A stretch of 64,000 bases of DNA from JAKQDH01 sp029558835 (GTDB lineage: Bacteria > Planctomycetota > Phycisphaerae > UBA1845), in the NCBI GenBank assembly GCA_035356615.1, contig DAOQSN010000021.1:29786-93785 (forward strand), written 5' to 3'. Positions 52,723 to 61,836 of this stretch are shown here, in pieces. Each line of letters starts with the position of its first letter. Within the stretch, counting starts at the first letter, position 1. The translations under genes and the position numbers were made by a program. Under the pieces are notes generated by a model. The model made no database searches. It saw only the letters and a program-made list of their open reading frames with translations, and had not been told where the DNA came from.

Positions 52723-53670
52723 AACACTCCGTGCCTCCGAGGGCATGAACCGGGTCGCGGGGGTTTCACAACGGGAAATCCGTCTGTCGGCGACCCGCGG
52801 GGGCGATCCCCGTTACGAAACGGTCTGGCGAAGGGCACACTCCCATTCGACCAGCCTGTCTGCGGACGCGAGCGTTTCAGCCCCTGGTACGCTCGAGTCC
52901 CAACGTCCACCAACCGACCTGCCCCGGTGATCCGGGACCGCCGGACACCAGCCCCCTTCGCCTGCGGGCAGGCCCGCCATTGCGGGGACCACCGCGCCTG
53001 GCGACGGTTCATTCCGAGCATCGTCGCGCCGATAAGGCGCCTTTAGCACATTCGGACCCCACATACAGACCTGGCAGAAGCGCCAGGAAGGGGTGGAAAC
53101 AGGGACTCTCCCCTGATTCTCCGGCCTCTCCGGGGGTGTGCGTGTCGTTCTTACCGGACGCCGGCCGGCGGCCCGGGTGGGTGGGCGTCCTGCCCCAGCC
53201 GCAAGCGCGAAAAAAAAGTGCTGAAGGTCTTGGAAAACCGTGCCGGCAGGGGCGCCGCCCTCCTCCACCGGCGGCGGGGAAGAGCGGGGACGCTGCGGCC
53301 GACGCCGGGAACGCCCAGACGGTCCCCCCGCTACCGTGTGAGGTTCCACGACCTCGATCCGAGCCGTGAGTCTCATGGGCGGGGTGAGCGCCGACGCTCG
53401 CGTCGCATGTTAACACCCGGTCAGCCCCCGGTTCTGCGCAGTGGCGGTGGTAGCGTGGCGTGCCTTGCAGTCGGTGGTGCGGGGGGGGCAGGCCTGGGGA
53501 CGCTGCGCTTGGCCAGGTCACGCGCTGGCGATCGTTGCCTTCCGCCGGGCGTCGGACCGGGCAGAAGCCAGTCGCCGAACCGTCGGTCCCGAGCGGACAT
53601 CTCGAGCCCCGGTGTCCGGTTGGCCGTCCACCTCAACAGCCGGAGTCGACACGACGTAGGCAACAAGCCA
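52723..53670. other. Intergenic region upstream of flagellin
   Basis: These 948 bases hold a sigma28-like promoter for flagellin (53018-53045), several GC-rich hairpins, an A-run near 53211-53218 and a weak match to the palindrome family (about 53498-53521). I see no supported gene. Confidence 0.5.
53018..53045 (-). promoter_or_regulatory. Candidate sigma28 (FliA) promoter for flagellin
   Basis: TAAA (53045-53042), a 16-nt spacer and GACGATGC (53025-53018) on the minus strand, compared with the consensus TAAA-N15-GCCGATAA. Spacing is one longer and three positions differ. It would give a leader of about 290 nt. Confidence 0.3.
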
Positions 53671-54597
53671 TCAGGCCACGGGGACGGGGGTCGCCAAGTG
53701 GTCCTGGACGGCCTTGGCGATCAGGGTGTAGACGTTGCTGGAGACCACGTCGATGCGCAACGCGCCGGCCAGCTCCTCGATGTCGCTCTCGACGGTCGTC
53801 AACAGGCGGTTGAGGACGTTGAGCTCGACCCCAATGAACGTCGTGGCTTCGCGGCACGCGCGCACGGCGGCATCCATATCGGGGATTTCGCAGAGCAGGC
53901 GGGCGATGCGATCGGAGGCGTTCAGAATGCGGGCGATGGTGGGCACCTCACCCTGACCGGGGCTATCCGATTGATGCAGGTTGACGGCTTGGTAGACGGC
54001 GTCGGGAAGCGACCAGTGAGCCAGCACCATGGCCGACACTTCGGCATGGGTGACTTCCAGCGCGGTCTGCTCCTCCGCCGGCGTGAAGGTGCCGCCGTTG
54101 GGTGTGTAGCGGGTGAGCAGCGGGCGGTACTGCTCCGGCAGTGCCTCAGCCAGGATGGGGATGCCGATGTCGGCCAGCAACGCGGCGATGAAGACCTCAT
54201 CGCGCGAGCGCGGCTGCACGACGTCGGCCAGGCGGGAACCGATGACGGACGACGTCAGCGAGCGCCGCCAGAAGTAACTCATGTCCAGCCCGCCGACGGA
54301 CTTGCCGCCCAGGGCGTCCACGAGGTAGCGACCCAGCAGCAACGAGCGCGTCCGCTTGGGGCCGAGCAGGGTCAACGCCTGGCGCAACGACGCCACCTTC
54401 TGGCGCACGCCGAACAGGGCGGAGTTCACCAGGCGCAGGATCTCGCCCACGGTCCCCGCGTCGGCGGACAGCACCTTGACGACGTCCGCGTAGTCGAAAT
54501 TGGGGTCCTGCATGATCTCCAGGAAGCGGGAGACGACCTGGGGCATGGACGGAACGGCGGCAGACCTCTTAATCGCTTCCAGGACCTTGGCGTTCAT
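53671..54597 (-). CDS. HDOD-domain signalling protein
   Basis: The 308-aa protein starts at the ATG at 54597 with CAGGAG 11 nt upstream. It opens MNAKVLEAIKRSAAVPSMPQ, then a typical HDOD fold: VVKVLSADAGTVGEILRLVN, LGPKRTRSLLLGRYLVDALG, DEVFIAALLADIGIPILAEA and LEVTHAEVSAMVLAHWSLPD. HDOD proteins are metal-dependent phosphohydrolase relatives usually lacking the HD catalytic pair. They often act in motility, chemotaxis or c-di-GMP output. The C-terminus adds about 60 residues with no named domain. Proximity to flagellin and PilT suggests a motility link. Confidence 0.9.
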   Translation of the reverse strand: MNAKVLEAIKRSAAVPSMPQVVSRFLEIMQDPNFDYADVVKVLSADAGTVGEILRLVNSALFGVRQKVASLRQALTLLGPKRTRSLLLGRYLVDALGGKSVGGLDMSYFWRRSLTSSVIGSRLADVVQPRSRDEVFIAALLADIGIPILAEALPEQYRPLLTRYTPNGGTFTPAEEQTALEVTHAEVSAMVLAHWSLPDAVYQAVNLHQSDSPGQGEVPTIARILNASDRIARLLCEIPDMDAAVRACREATTFIGVELNVLNRLLTTVESDIEELAGALRIDVVSSNVYTLIAKAVQDHLATPVPVA

Positions 54598-55164
54598 GAT
54601 CCAACTGCTCCTGTACGGGCGAGACCACTGCGAGGCGCAGCGGCCCCGAATCCGGTGGCGTTTCCGATAACTACGGCGGGCGCCCCGGCGCGCGTGCGCA
54701 CGGACGCTCCGGAGGGTAACATCGGCGGGCCGTGCGGCCCGGCTTAGGACTTCCCCGCAGGATGGACCGTCCACCGCTGTGGCCCGAAGCTCGCCGCGCG
54801 CAGCCCCCGAGCCCGAGCGGAAGCGAGCGGGCGGGTCGTAGCCGTCACGAAGCTACGCGTGATGGGCGTGGTAGCCTGCGGGGTACCGTGGCCGCACCGA
54901 CAATGGCAGCCAGACCCTGCGAGTTGACCCCGCTCGATACCGGCCGTACAACGTAGTGCGTCGCTAGGTGTGCCCGCGCCGTTGCGGGCTGAGATTACAA
55001 CCTCGGAACCTGATCAGGGCTGGTGGCCCTCCCGGCGAGGGCACCAGGCAGAACCTGCGTAGGGAAGCGACCCCTCGTGTGCCGCTTCGCGTCGCCCGGC
55101 GTCGCCGGGACGAACCAGCACTCCGCAGCGTTTTGAAGCCCGACTGATAAGGGGAGGAGCCGTC
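54598..55164. other. Divergent region containing the thiC leader
   Basis: The 567 bases between the HDOD start and thiC hold a GAGCCCGAGCGGAAGCGAGC-type repeat (about 54808-54829), the TPP riboswitch (54966-55075) and a short GC-rich hairpin (CCCGGCGTCGCCGGG at 55097-55111) just before thiC. Confidence 0.6.
54966..55075 (+). ncRNA. TPP riboswitch upstream of thiC
   Basis: The Thi-box blocks are present in order: GCGGGCTGAGATTACAAC near 54985, GGAACCTGATCAGGG near 55006, and GAACCTGCGTAGGGAAGC near 55051. An enlarged side helix (GGTGGCCCTCCCGGCGAGGG) lies between the second and third blocks. Thiamine pyrophosphate binding would lower thiC expression. The hairpin near 55097 lacks a T-run, so control of translation is more likely than transcription termination, but this was judged by eye. 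Confidence 0.9.
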
Positions 55165-57153
<1,989 letters not shown>

Positions 57154-57289
57154 CCGGCGTGGGCGGCCCCGGCGGGCCTGTCGCCGCGTGACCGGGCGGT
57201 TACTGGCAGGACCCGCTTGCTGATGTTATCTTCTGGAGGGGTTGGCCCGCTTCGGGCGATGGAGCCCGTGGCCACCCACAGGTGGGACT

Positions 57290-58195
57290 ATGGCAAAGCA
57301 AGCGCCCCAGCCCGACGGCGGGCAGACCTCGGAGCGGCTTCCGAGCTTCAAGCATCCACCCGTGATTGAGACAGTCCTGGGCGTGCAGTTTGACAGACTG
57401 CCCGGTCTGACGAACGCCCACCTGGGGGCGTTCTGGAGGTGGCTGCAAACCTTGCAGGGAGCCGAATGGAAGGGCTTGAGCGCCCAGCAGTGGACGGACG
57501 TCACGGACGTGCCCGCTATCGACCCCGTTGCGGAAGAATTCGGTGACGAACAGAGTTGGGGCCCCCTGGTGGGTAAGCTCAAGCTTACCCAGGACCCGTC
57601 CTCTCGCCTGCAAATCCGAAATCACGCTAAGGACCGCATGATCCAGGTGCAGAATGGACGAGTCCACTACAACTGGGTCAAGAAGGACGACGCCCCGTAC
57701 CCAAGGTACACGTCAATCCGCCCTGATTTCGACGAGGTGATGAATGCTCTGACGGTGTTCCTTGCCGAAGCGAAGCTTGGTGAGGCTCACGTGAACCAGT
57801 GGGAGGTTACCTACGTTAACATCTTCCGGCGTGGCACCGTTTGGGAGAGGCTTGCCGACTTGAGGGGGCTTCTTCGCCTCCCGCCGGTGCTTGGAGCGGC
57901 AGTCGACCCGCTGAAGCTGGAGACCTTTCGCGGAAGCTGGCACTACCAGATCCCGCCGCAGCGAGGAAGACTTCATATTGAACTTCAGCATGGCCGGACG
58001 GCGCTGGGCGGGGGAGAAGAAGAAGTACTCAAGATGATTCTCACCGCGCGGGGCCCCGTGGGCGACGTGAGTGGAGACGACACGGGTTGGGGTAGGGGGC
58101 TCGACCTGGGTCGTGCCGCCATCGTCAGGACGTTTCTGCTGCTGACCTCGCCAGAGGCACACGCGTACTGGGGGCTTGAGCATGACTCTGCTTAA
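57290..58195 (+). CDS. TIGR04255-family protein
   Basis: The 301-aa protein starts at the ATG at 57290 (AGGTGGG just upstream; a TTG-initiated frame begins at 57242). It opens MAKQAPQPDGGQTSERLPSF, and FKHPPVIETVLGVQFDRLPG is the N-terminal block of the TIGR04255 family, which is sporadically distributed. Further family-like stretches are LAEAKLGEAHVNQWEVTYVN and YQIPPQRGRLHIELQHG. No catalytic motif is visible. The stop overlaps the next gene's ATG by 14 bases, so the cassette is one operon. The function is unknown. Confidence 0.72.
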   Translation: MAKQAPQPDGGQTSERLPSFKHPPVIETVLGVQFDRLPGLTNAHLGAFWRWLQTLQGAEWKGLSAQQWTDVTDVPAIDPVAEEFGDEQSWGPLVGKLKLTQDPSSRLQIRNHAKDRMIQVQNGRVHYNWVKKDDAPYPRYTSIRPDFDEVMNALTVFLAEAKLGEAHVNQWEVTYVNIFRRGTVWERLADLRGLLRLPPVLGAAVDPLKLETFRGSWHYQIPPQRGRLHIELQHGRTALGGGEEEVLKMILTARGPVGDVSGDDTGWGRGLDLGRAAIVRTFLLLTSPEAHAYWGLEHDSA

Positions 58196-58625
58196 CTCGC
58201 ACATGACGATGTCGGAGGAGGTTCGCGCGCCGACTCCAACGGGCGGGGTTGGAAACGACGAACCCTCGAACGCCAGCCTGATGTCCGAGTGCGAGGAGCA
58301 TCGCGACGCCTGGCAGCAGATCATAGACCGTTATCTAGTGGAATGGGGGCGCAATCCGAACCAGCTCGAGGAAGAAGGACTCATCACGCCGTCTCCTCGC
58401 ATCCTCAGACTGGCGGCGACGATTGCCATGCAGTTGCGCGACGGGGGTTACGCGGCGCCATTGCGGGTGGTCCCCGATGGTGAAGGCGGGATCGCGTTCG
58501 AGCGGCGCGCAGGGGCAGCTTTTGAGTCACTCGTGGTGCAAGCTGACGGTGTGACCCAGTTTGACAAGTTCGTCGATTGCCGGCTGGTGATGAGCGTGCG
58601 CTTGCCGCAGGGGGCACTCGGCTAA
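58182..58625 (+). CDS. Hypothetical protein, second gene of the TIGR04255 cassette
   Basis: The 147-aa protein from the ATG at 58182 overlaps the previous stop. It begins MTLLNSHMTMSEEVRAPTPT. A compact alpha/beta part follows: ECEEHRDAWQQIIDRYLVEW, LITPSPRILRLAATIAMQLR and FDKFVDCRLVMSVRLPQG. No signal peptide or membrane helix is seen. I do not recognise a family. Its fusion-like coupling to the TIGR04255 gene and to the next one suggests the three proteins form a complex or toxin-antitoxin-like set, but no motif of a nuclease or toxin is visible. Confidence 0.65.
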   Translation: MTLLNSHMTMSEEVRAPTPTGGVGNDEPSNASLMSECEEHRDAWQQIIDRYLVEWGRNPNQLEEEGLITPSPRILRLAATIAMQLRDGGYAAPLRVVPDGEGGIAFERRAGAAFESLVVQADGVTQFDKFVDCRLVMSVRLPQGALG

Positions 58626-58640
58626 GGAGGGGTGCCCGGA

Positions 58641-59045
58641 ATGGCCGAGGCGATTCAGCCGATCGCAGATGATGAGCTGCTCCTGCGACGCATCCCGGCG
58701 AACCCTGAGTACTTCAATCCCGACGTAGATCCGCATCCCTCTCCCTTCGCTTTCCGTCCGCGCGCGGACGACAACACGGGTCTATCCCTCGTCCGAATGA
58801 AGTTCGCCAGCGTGCGCGAGGTGGCTGCGAACCCCCGCGGGAAACACTATTATGTGGCGGTGCTCCGGGCCGCGGATCTGCGCGATCATGGACTGAGCGT
58901 TGTACCGCGGCCGCTCCCGGACAACCCGGGACACAGTGAGATTCCGGAATTGACGTACGCAAACCGCAGTACATCTGAGGCGAAGGAGATGCAGCTCCTT
59001 CTGGCGGAACGCTTGTGCGTACGGATCGAAGGCCCGTTTCCGTAG
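58641..59045 (+). CDS. Hypothetical protein, third gene of the TIGR04255 cassette
   Basis: The 134-aa protein from the ATG at 58641 has AAGGAGG 10 nt upstream; a GTG at 58632 is also in frame. Key stretches are DDELLLRRIPANPEYFNPDV, AFRPRADDNTGLSLVRMKFA and LPDNPGHSEIPELTYANRST. The DELLLRRI...F...SLVR pattern recurs in small proteins of several bacteria next to other unknown genes, but I cannot name the family. It ends the cassette, with 190 bases to the next gene. The function is unknown. Confidence 0.65.
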   Translation: MAEAIQPIADDELLLRRIPANPEYFNPDVDPHPSPFAFRPRADDNTGLSLVRMKFASVREVAANPRGKHYYVAVLRAADLRDHGLSVVPRPLPDNPGHSEIPELTYANRSTSEAKEMQLLLAERLCVRIEGPFP

Positions 59046-59238
59046 CGCACGTACCGTGCTCCCTGCCGACTGCGCGGCAGATCGGGTGCTACCGCCCCCG
59101 TTCAGTCCGGCGTACCGAGACGCATTGCACAGCGGCGGACGATCGCGTGCGCTTGCCGTAAGCTCGTCTTGTGACACGGCCCGAGGACAGGTGGGAAAAA
59201 GGGGTGGTGATGGGCTCCAGTGTTGAGGAGGACAATCA

Positions 59239-60654
59239 GTGCTGATGCAAGCAATGCTGATCGTGGCGATGTTCGGGGCTGAACCCGATCCGCGGACGAT
59301 TCCGGCGGGGGAGCGGATCGCGTACGTCAACCGGCTGGCGGACCGGCACAAGGGCCGCGACGCGGCGAAGTATCACCAGCAGGCGGCCGAGCGGTTCGTA
59401 CCCCTCCATCAACTCTACTGGCCCTATGTGGAAGCGGGTGACCTCACCAAGGTTGAGCTGTACCAACACGTCGAGCGCAACTTGCATGCCCTGTGGCTGG
59501 CCGCCCGCTGGCGCCCCGATGAACAGCGGATCCTGGAGGAGTGGGTCAAAGCCAACAGCGAGACACTCCAAGCGCTCGCGCAAGCGTATCGTCGGAAACG
59601 CTGCTATCAGCCTGTGGACGAGGGAACCAGAAGCTTCGTGGACATCGAGTTCTTCCTCGAAGGTATGTACTACGCCCAACTGCAGTTGATTGTAGCGGCC
59701 ACGGCGGCGCTGCACGGCGAGTGGGAGGCTGCGTACACCGGCAACCTGTGTGTCCACCGGCTGGCGACCCACGCCTACCAGCAGCCGCTGGATGTCCACC
59801 AACTGATGGCCATGACCATCGAGCGTCTGGCCCAGGAGCAACTACGCTGGTTCCTGCGTTGCCACCCGCCCGCGGACTGGGTGACCCTGAAGGAGCAGCT
59901 CGCCTCCGGCGACGACATGCGCTGCCCGCCCGAGCTGTTGGGGGTGGTGGGACGCCTGTACCTGTACGACACGATCGAGGCTTGGCACGAGTGGGCCACA
60001 AACGCTGCAAAACACCCTTATCTAAGCGACATGGCCGACGCTCAGTATGGGGCCGCATCGGCGCAGGTGGACGCTGGACTGCCCCCGGACGTATCCCTGC
60101 CCAAGTCGAGATACCAGAGCGTGGAGGAATTGCGGGCTGCTCTGCAGCAGTCGTCGGTTGAGCACGACTGGGCTGTTGCCTTGGAAGCCCAGAAGATTCA
60201 CGACCGGTGGGATGCATTGCCGTTCCACGAAGCCTGGCGTACCCGCGACGACATGGCCAAGGAGTACTGCGAGAAGGCCCGCAGCGCACCGGCACTCGAA
60301 GCCCTGGGTTGCAGCACGTGGGCGCTGACCAATAGCCGTGGACTAGCAGTCTCCACAGAGCTGGAGCGCACTGCGACCTTCACGATCATTGCTTTGCTAC
60401 AGCACCGCCAAGAGGAGGGCCGTTTCCCGGCCGCGCTGAGCGACCTAGTACCCAAGTACCTGCGCGAAGTCCCCATCGACTCGTTCAGCGGCCAGCCCCT
60501 GCCGTACCGACTCACCAAGGGCGACCAGGATTTCATCCTGTATAGCATCGGGCAGGATCAGAAGGACGACCAAGGCGTCGCCAAGGACCCGATGGGCCGC
60601 GAGGGCGACGTGGTCTACTGGCCACCCGCGGAGGTCAAGGTTGAACGGGATTGA
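59239..60654 (+). CDS. Hypothetical exported or membrane-linked protein
   Basis: The GTG at 59239 has GGAGG 7 nt upstream and gives 471 aa, beginning with a short hydrophobic stretch (MLMQAMLIVAMFGAEP) that may act as a signal or anchor. A helical body follows (HVERNLHALWLAARWRPDEQ, EAQKIHDRWDALPFHEAWRT). The C-terminal 90 residues look like a pseudopilin-type tail found in many planctomycete proteins: EEGRFPAALSDLVPKYLREV, FSGQPLPYRL and FILYSIGQDQKDD. I do not know its function. The lipoprotein at 60831 lies downstream. Confidence 0.65.
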   Translation: MLMQAMLIVAMFGAEPDPRTIPAGERIAYVNRLADRHKGRDAAKYHQQAAERFVPLHQLYWPYVEAGDLTKVELYQHVERNLHALWLAARWRPDEQRILEEWVKANSETLQALAQAYRRKRCYQPVDEGTRSFVDIEFFLEGMYYAQLQLIVAATAALHGEWEAAYTGNLCVHRLATHAYQQPLDVHQLMAMTIERLAQEQLRWFLRCHPPADWVTLKEQLASGDDMRCPPELLGVVGRLYLYDTIEAWHEWATNAAKHPYLSDMADAQYGAASAQVDAGLPPDVSLPKSRYQSVEELRAALQQSSVEHDWAVALEAQKIHDRWDALPFHEAWRTRDDMAKEYCEKARSAPALEALGCSTWALTNSRGLAVSTELERTATFTIIALLQHRQEEGRFPAALSDLVPKYLREVPIDSFSGQPLPYRLTKGDQDFILYSIGQDQKDDQGVAKDPMGREGDVVYWPPAEVKVERD

Positions 60655-60701
60655 CGTGCTGTGAACACCGCAAACGAGCTGCGTCCGCAAGCACAAGAGT
60701 T

Positions 60702-60812
60702 CCTAACACAACCTCCCTCCCTTCCAGGGAAGGGTAGGGGGAGGGTCGGTTTGCCGCAGCGTTCCCCCCTCACCCTACCCTCTCCCCCAAGGGGGAGAGG
60801 GGTTCTGTTAGG
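60702..60812. mobile_element. 111-bp MITE-like inverted repeat with poly-C/G arms
   Basis: CCTAACACAACCTCCCTCCC at the left mirrors GGGAGAGGGGTTCTGTTAGG at the right, with two further internal runs (CTTCCAGGGAAGGGTAGGGG and CACCCTACCCTCTCCCCC). No transposase is present. Confidence 0.7.
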
Positions 60813-60830
60813 TGCTCCAAGGAGAACGCT

Positions 60831-61499
60831 ATGAGAATCATGGCCGCGCTACTCTGCATGTCGCTGACAGGCTGTGTGCTGAAGAGTTCGAATGTGCAAA
60901 CGACCGCGGAAACGCAGGCCGCCAGCCTTGCGGAGCCCGCGCCCACATCGTGGCCGGCGTGGGCGCCGGCCCCCGCCTGGTACGACCCGGATGCCCCACC
61001 CCTGAGTGCAGATGAACTGCGTGCGCGCCCGGTGGTGCTGATTGAGACGAAGGTCCTACACTGCCCGGCCGAGGTGCTGATCCCCTGGGGACTCGCTCCC
61101 GGCGGGCACGTCGTGCTCAACGAGGCAGCGGCTCAGGAGCTGCTCGAAGCGGCGACGGCATTACCCACCACGACCTTGCTCACGTCGCCACGTGTGCTGG
61201 CGGCGGAAGGCCAGCAGGCCAGGGTCGGCGTCACGACCGACGAAGCGGGGGTGGTCCTGTTCGTCGAGCCGATGACCGTCTCGGACTCCGCGTGCCGGTT
61301 TCGCCAGGCCGTGCGGGCGCGGCAGCCCGGGGAACCGTCCCCCGTTGCGCACGCGCTACGCACGTGGTCCGTCGACAATGAGATGAAGCTGGCGGCCGGC
61401 AACTGGTGTGTGTGTCTGCCGGACACCAAGCCGCGGGCCACGGCCATTGTCGTGATGACGTGCGCCCACCGCGTCCACCAGCCGGACATCGTGCCGTAG
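60831..61499 (+). CDS. Lipoprotein with secretin-like region
   Basis: The ATG at 60831 has AAGGAG 5 nt upstream. The 222-aa protein opens MRIMAALLCMSLTGC, a signal peptide II with lipobox LTGC. The centre contains LIETKVLHCPAEVLIPWGLA and TTLLTSPRVLAAEGQQARVG, the latter resembling the secretin/NolW type strand region, though only loosely. A pair of cysteines near the C-terminus (GNWCVCLPD) is unusual. The function is unknown; a role in an envelope complex is inferred from the lipobox. Confidence 0.65.
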   Translation: MRIMAALLCMSLTGCVLKSSNVQTTAETQAASLAEPAPTSWPAWAPAPAWYDPDAPPLSADELRARPVVLIETKVLHCPAEVLIPWGLAPGGHVVLNEAAAQELLEAATALPTTTLLTSPRVLAAEGQQARVGVTTDEAGVVLFVEPMTVSDSACRFRQAVRARQPGEPSPVAHALRTWSVDNEMKLAAGNWCVCLPDTKPRATAIVVMTCAHRVHQPDIVP

Positions 61500-61621
61500 G
61501 GTGGTTTCACTGGGCCACGCCTGTGTTTGGCTCTTTGCTCGGATGCCAGTACCATACCGGTGTTGCTCGCGTTCCGGGGAGCGAAGTCAGTCCTGGCGGC
61601 GGTGGACTAAGTAGGACCACC

Positions 61622-61769
61622 CAACAGGGAAACGATTAGGGTGGCATGCCCAAGCCGCAGGCGCCGGCATGCTGCTGCACCCGCCAGCCGCTCGCCCGGG
61701 GGAAAGCATGGTCCCGGCGCGCCGGGACTTGGCCATGCCACCCCCTTCCGACTTTCGGTTTCCCTGTTG
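61622..61769. repeat. Dispersed palindrome, copy I (complete, with outer ends)
   Basis: This is the best-preserved copy. Outer perfect inverted ends CAACAGGGAAAC (61622-61633) and GTTTCCCTGTTG (61758-61769) enclose the core. The core runs from GGGTGGCATGCCCAAGCCGC (61639) to CATGCCACCC (61743). The left half and the reverse complement of the right half are themselves similar, so the whole can fold into a long hairpin. Total 148 bp, in the gap between the lipoprotein and argS. Confidence 0.9.
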
Positions 61770-61836
61770 CCTGGAGCCATTCAGCGGAAGGGCGGCGGGA
61801 AGCTCGGGGCCGGAGCACAGCAATAGGAGTGACGTT

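Noticed and set aside
53498..53521. Another copy of the dispersed palindrome (GGGGACGCTGCGCTTGGCCA)
   Set aside because: Only about 20 bases match one half and the end CATGCCACCC is missing, so it may be chance.
53218..54747. A 509-codon plus-strand frame opposite the HDOD gene
   Set aside because: Shadow of the HDOD gene in part and of repeat-rich DNA in the rest.
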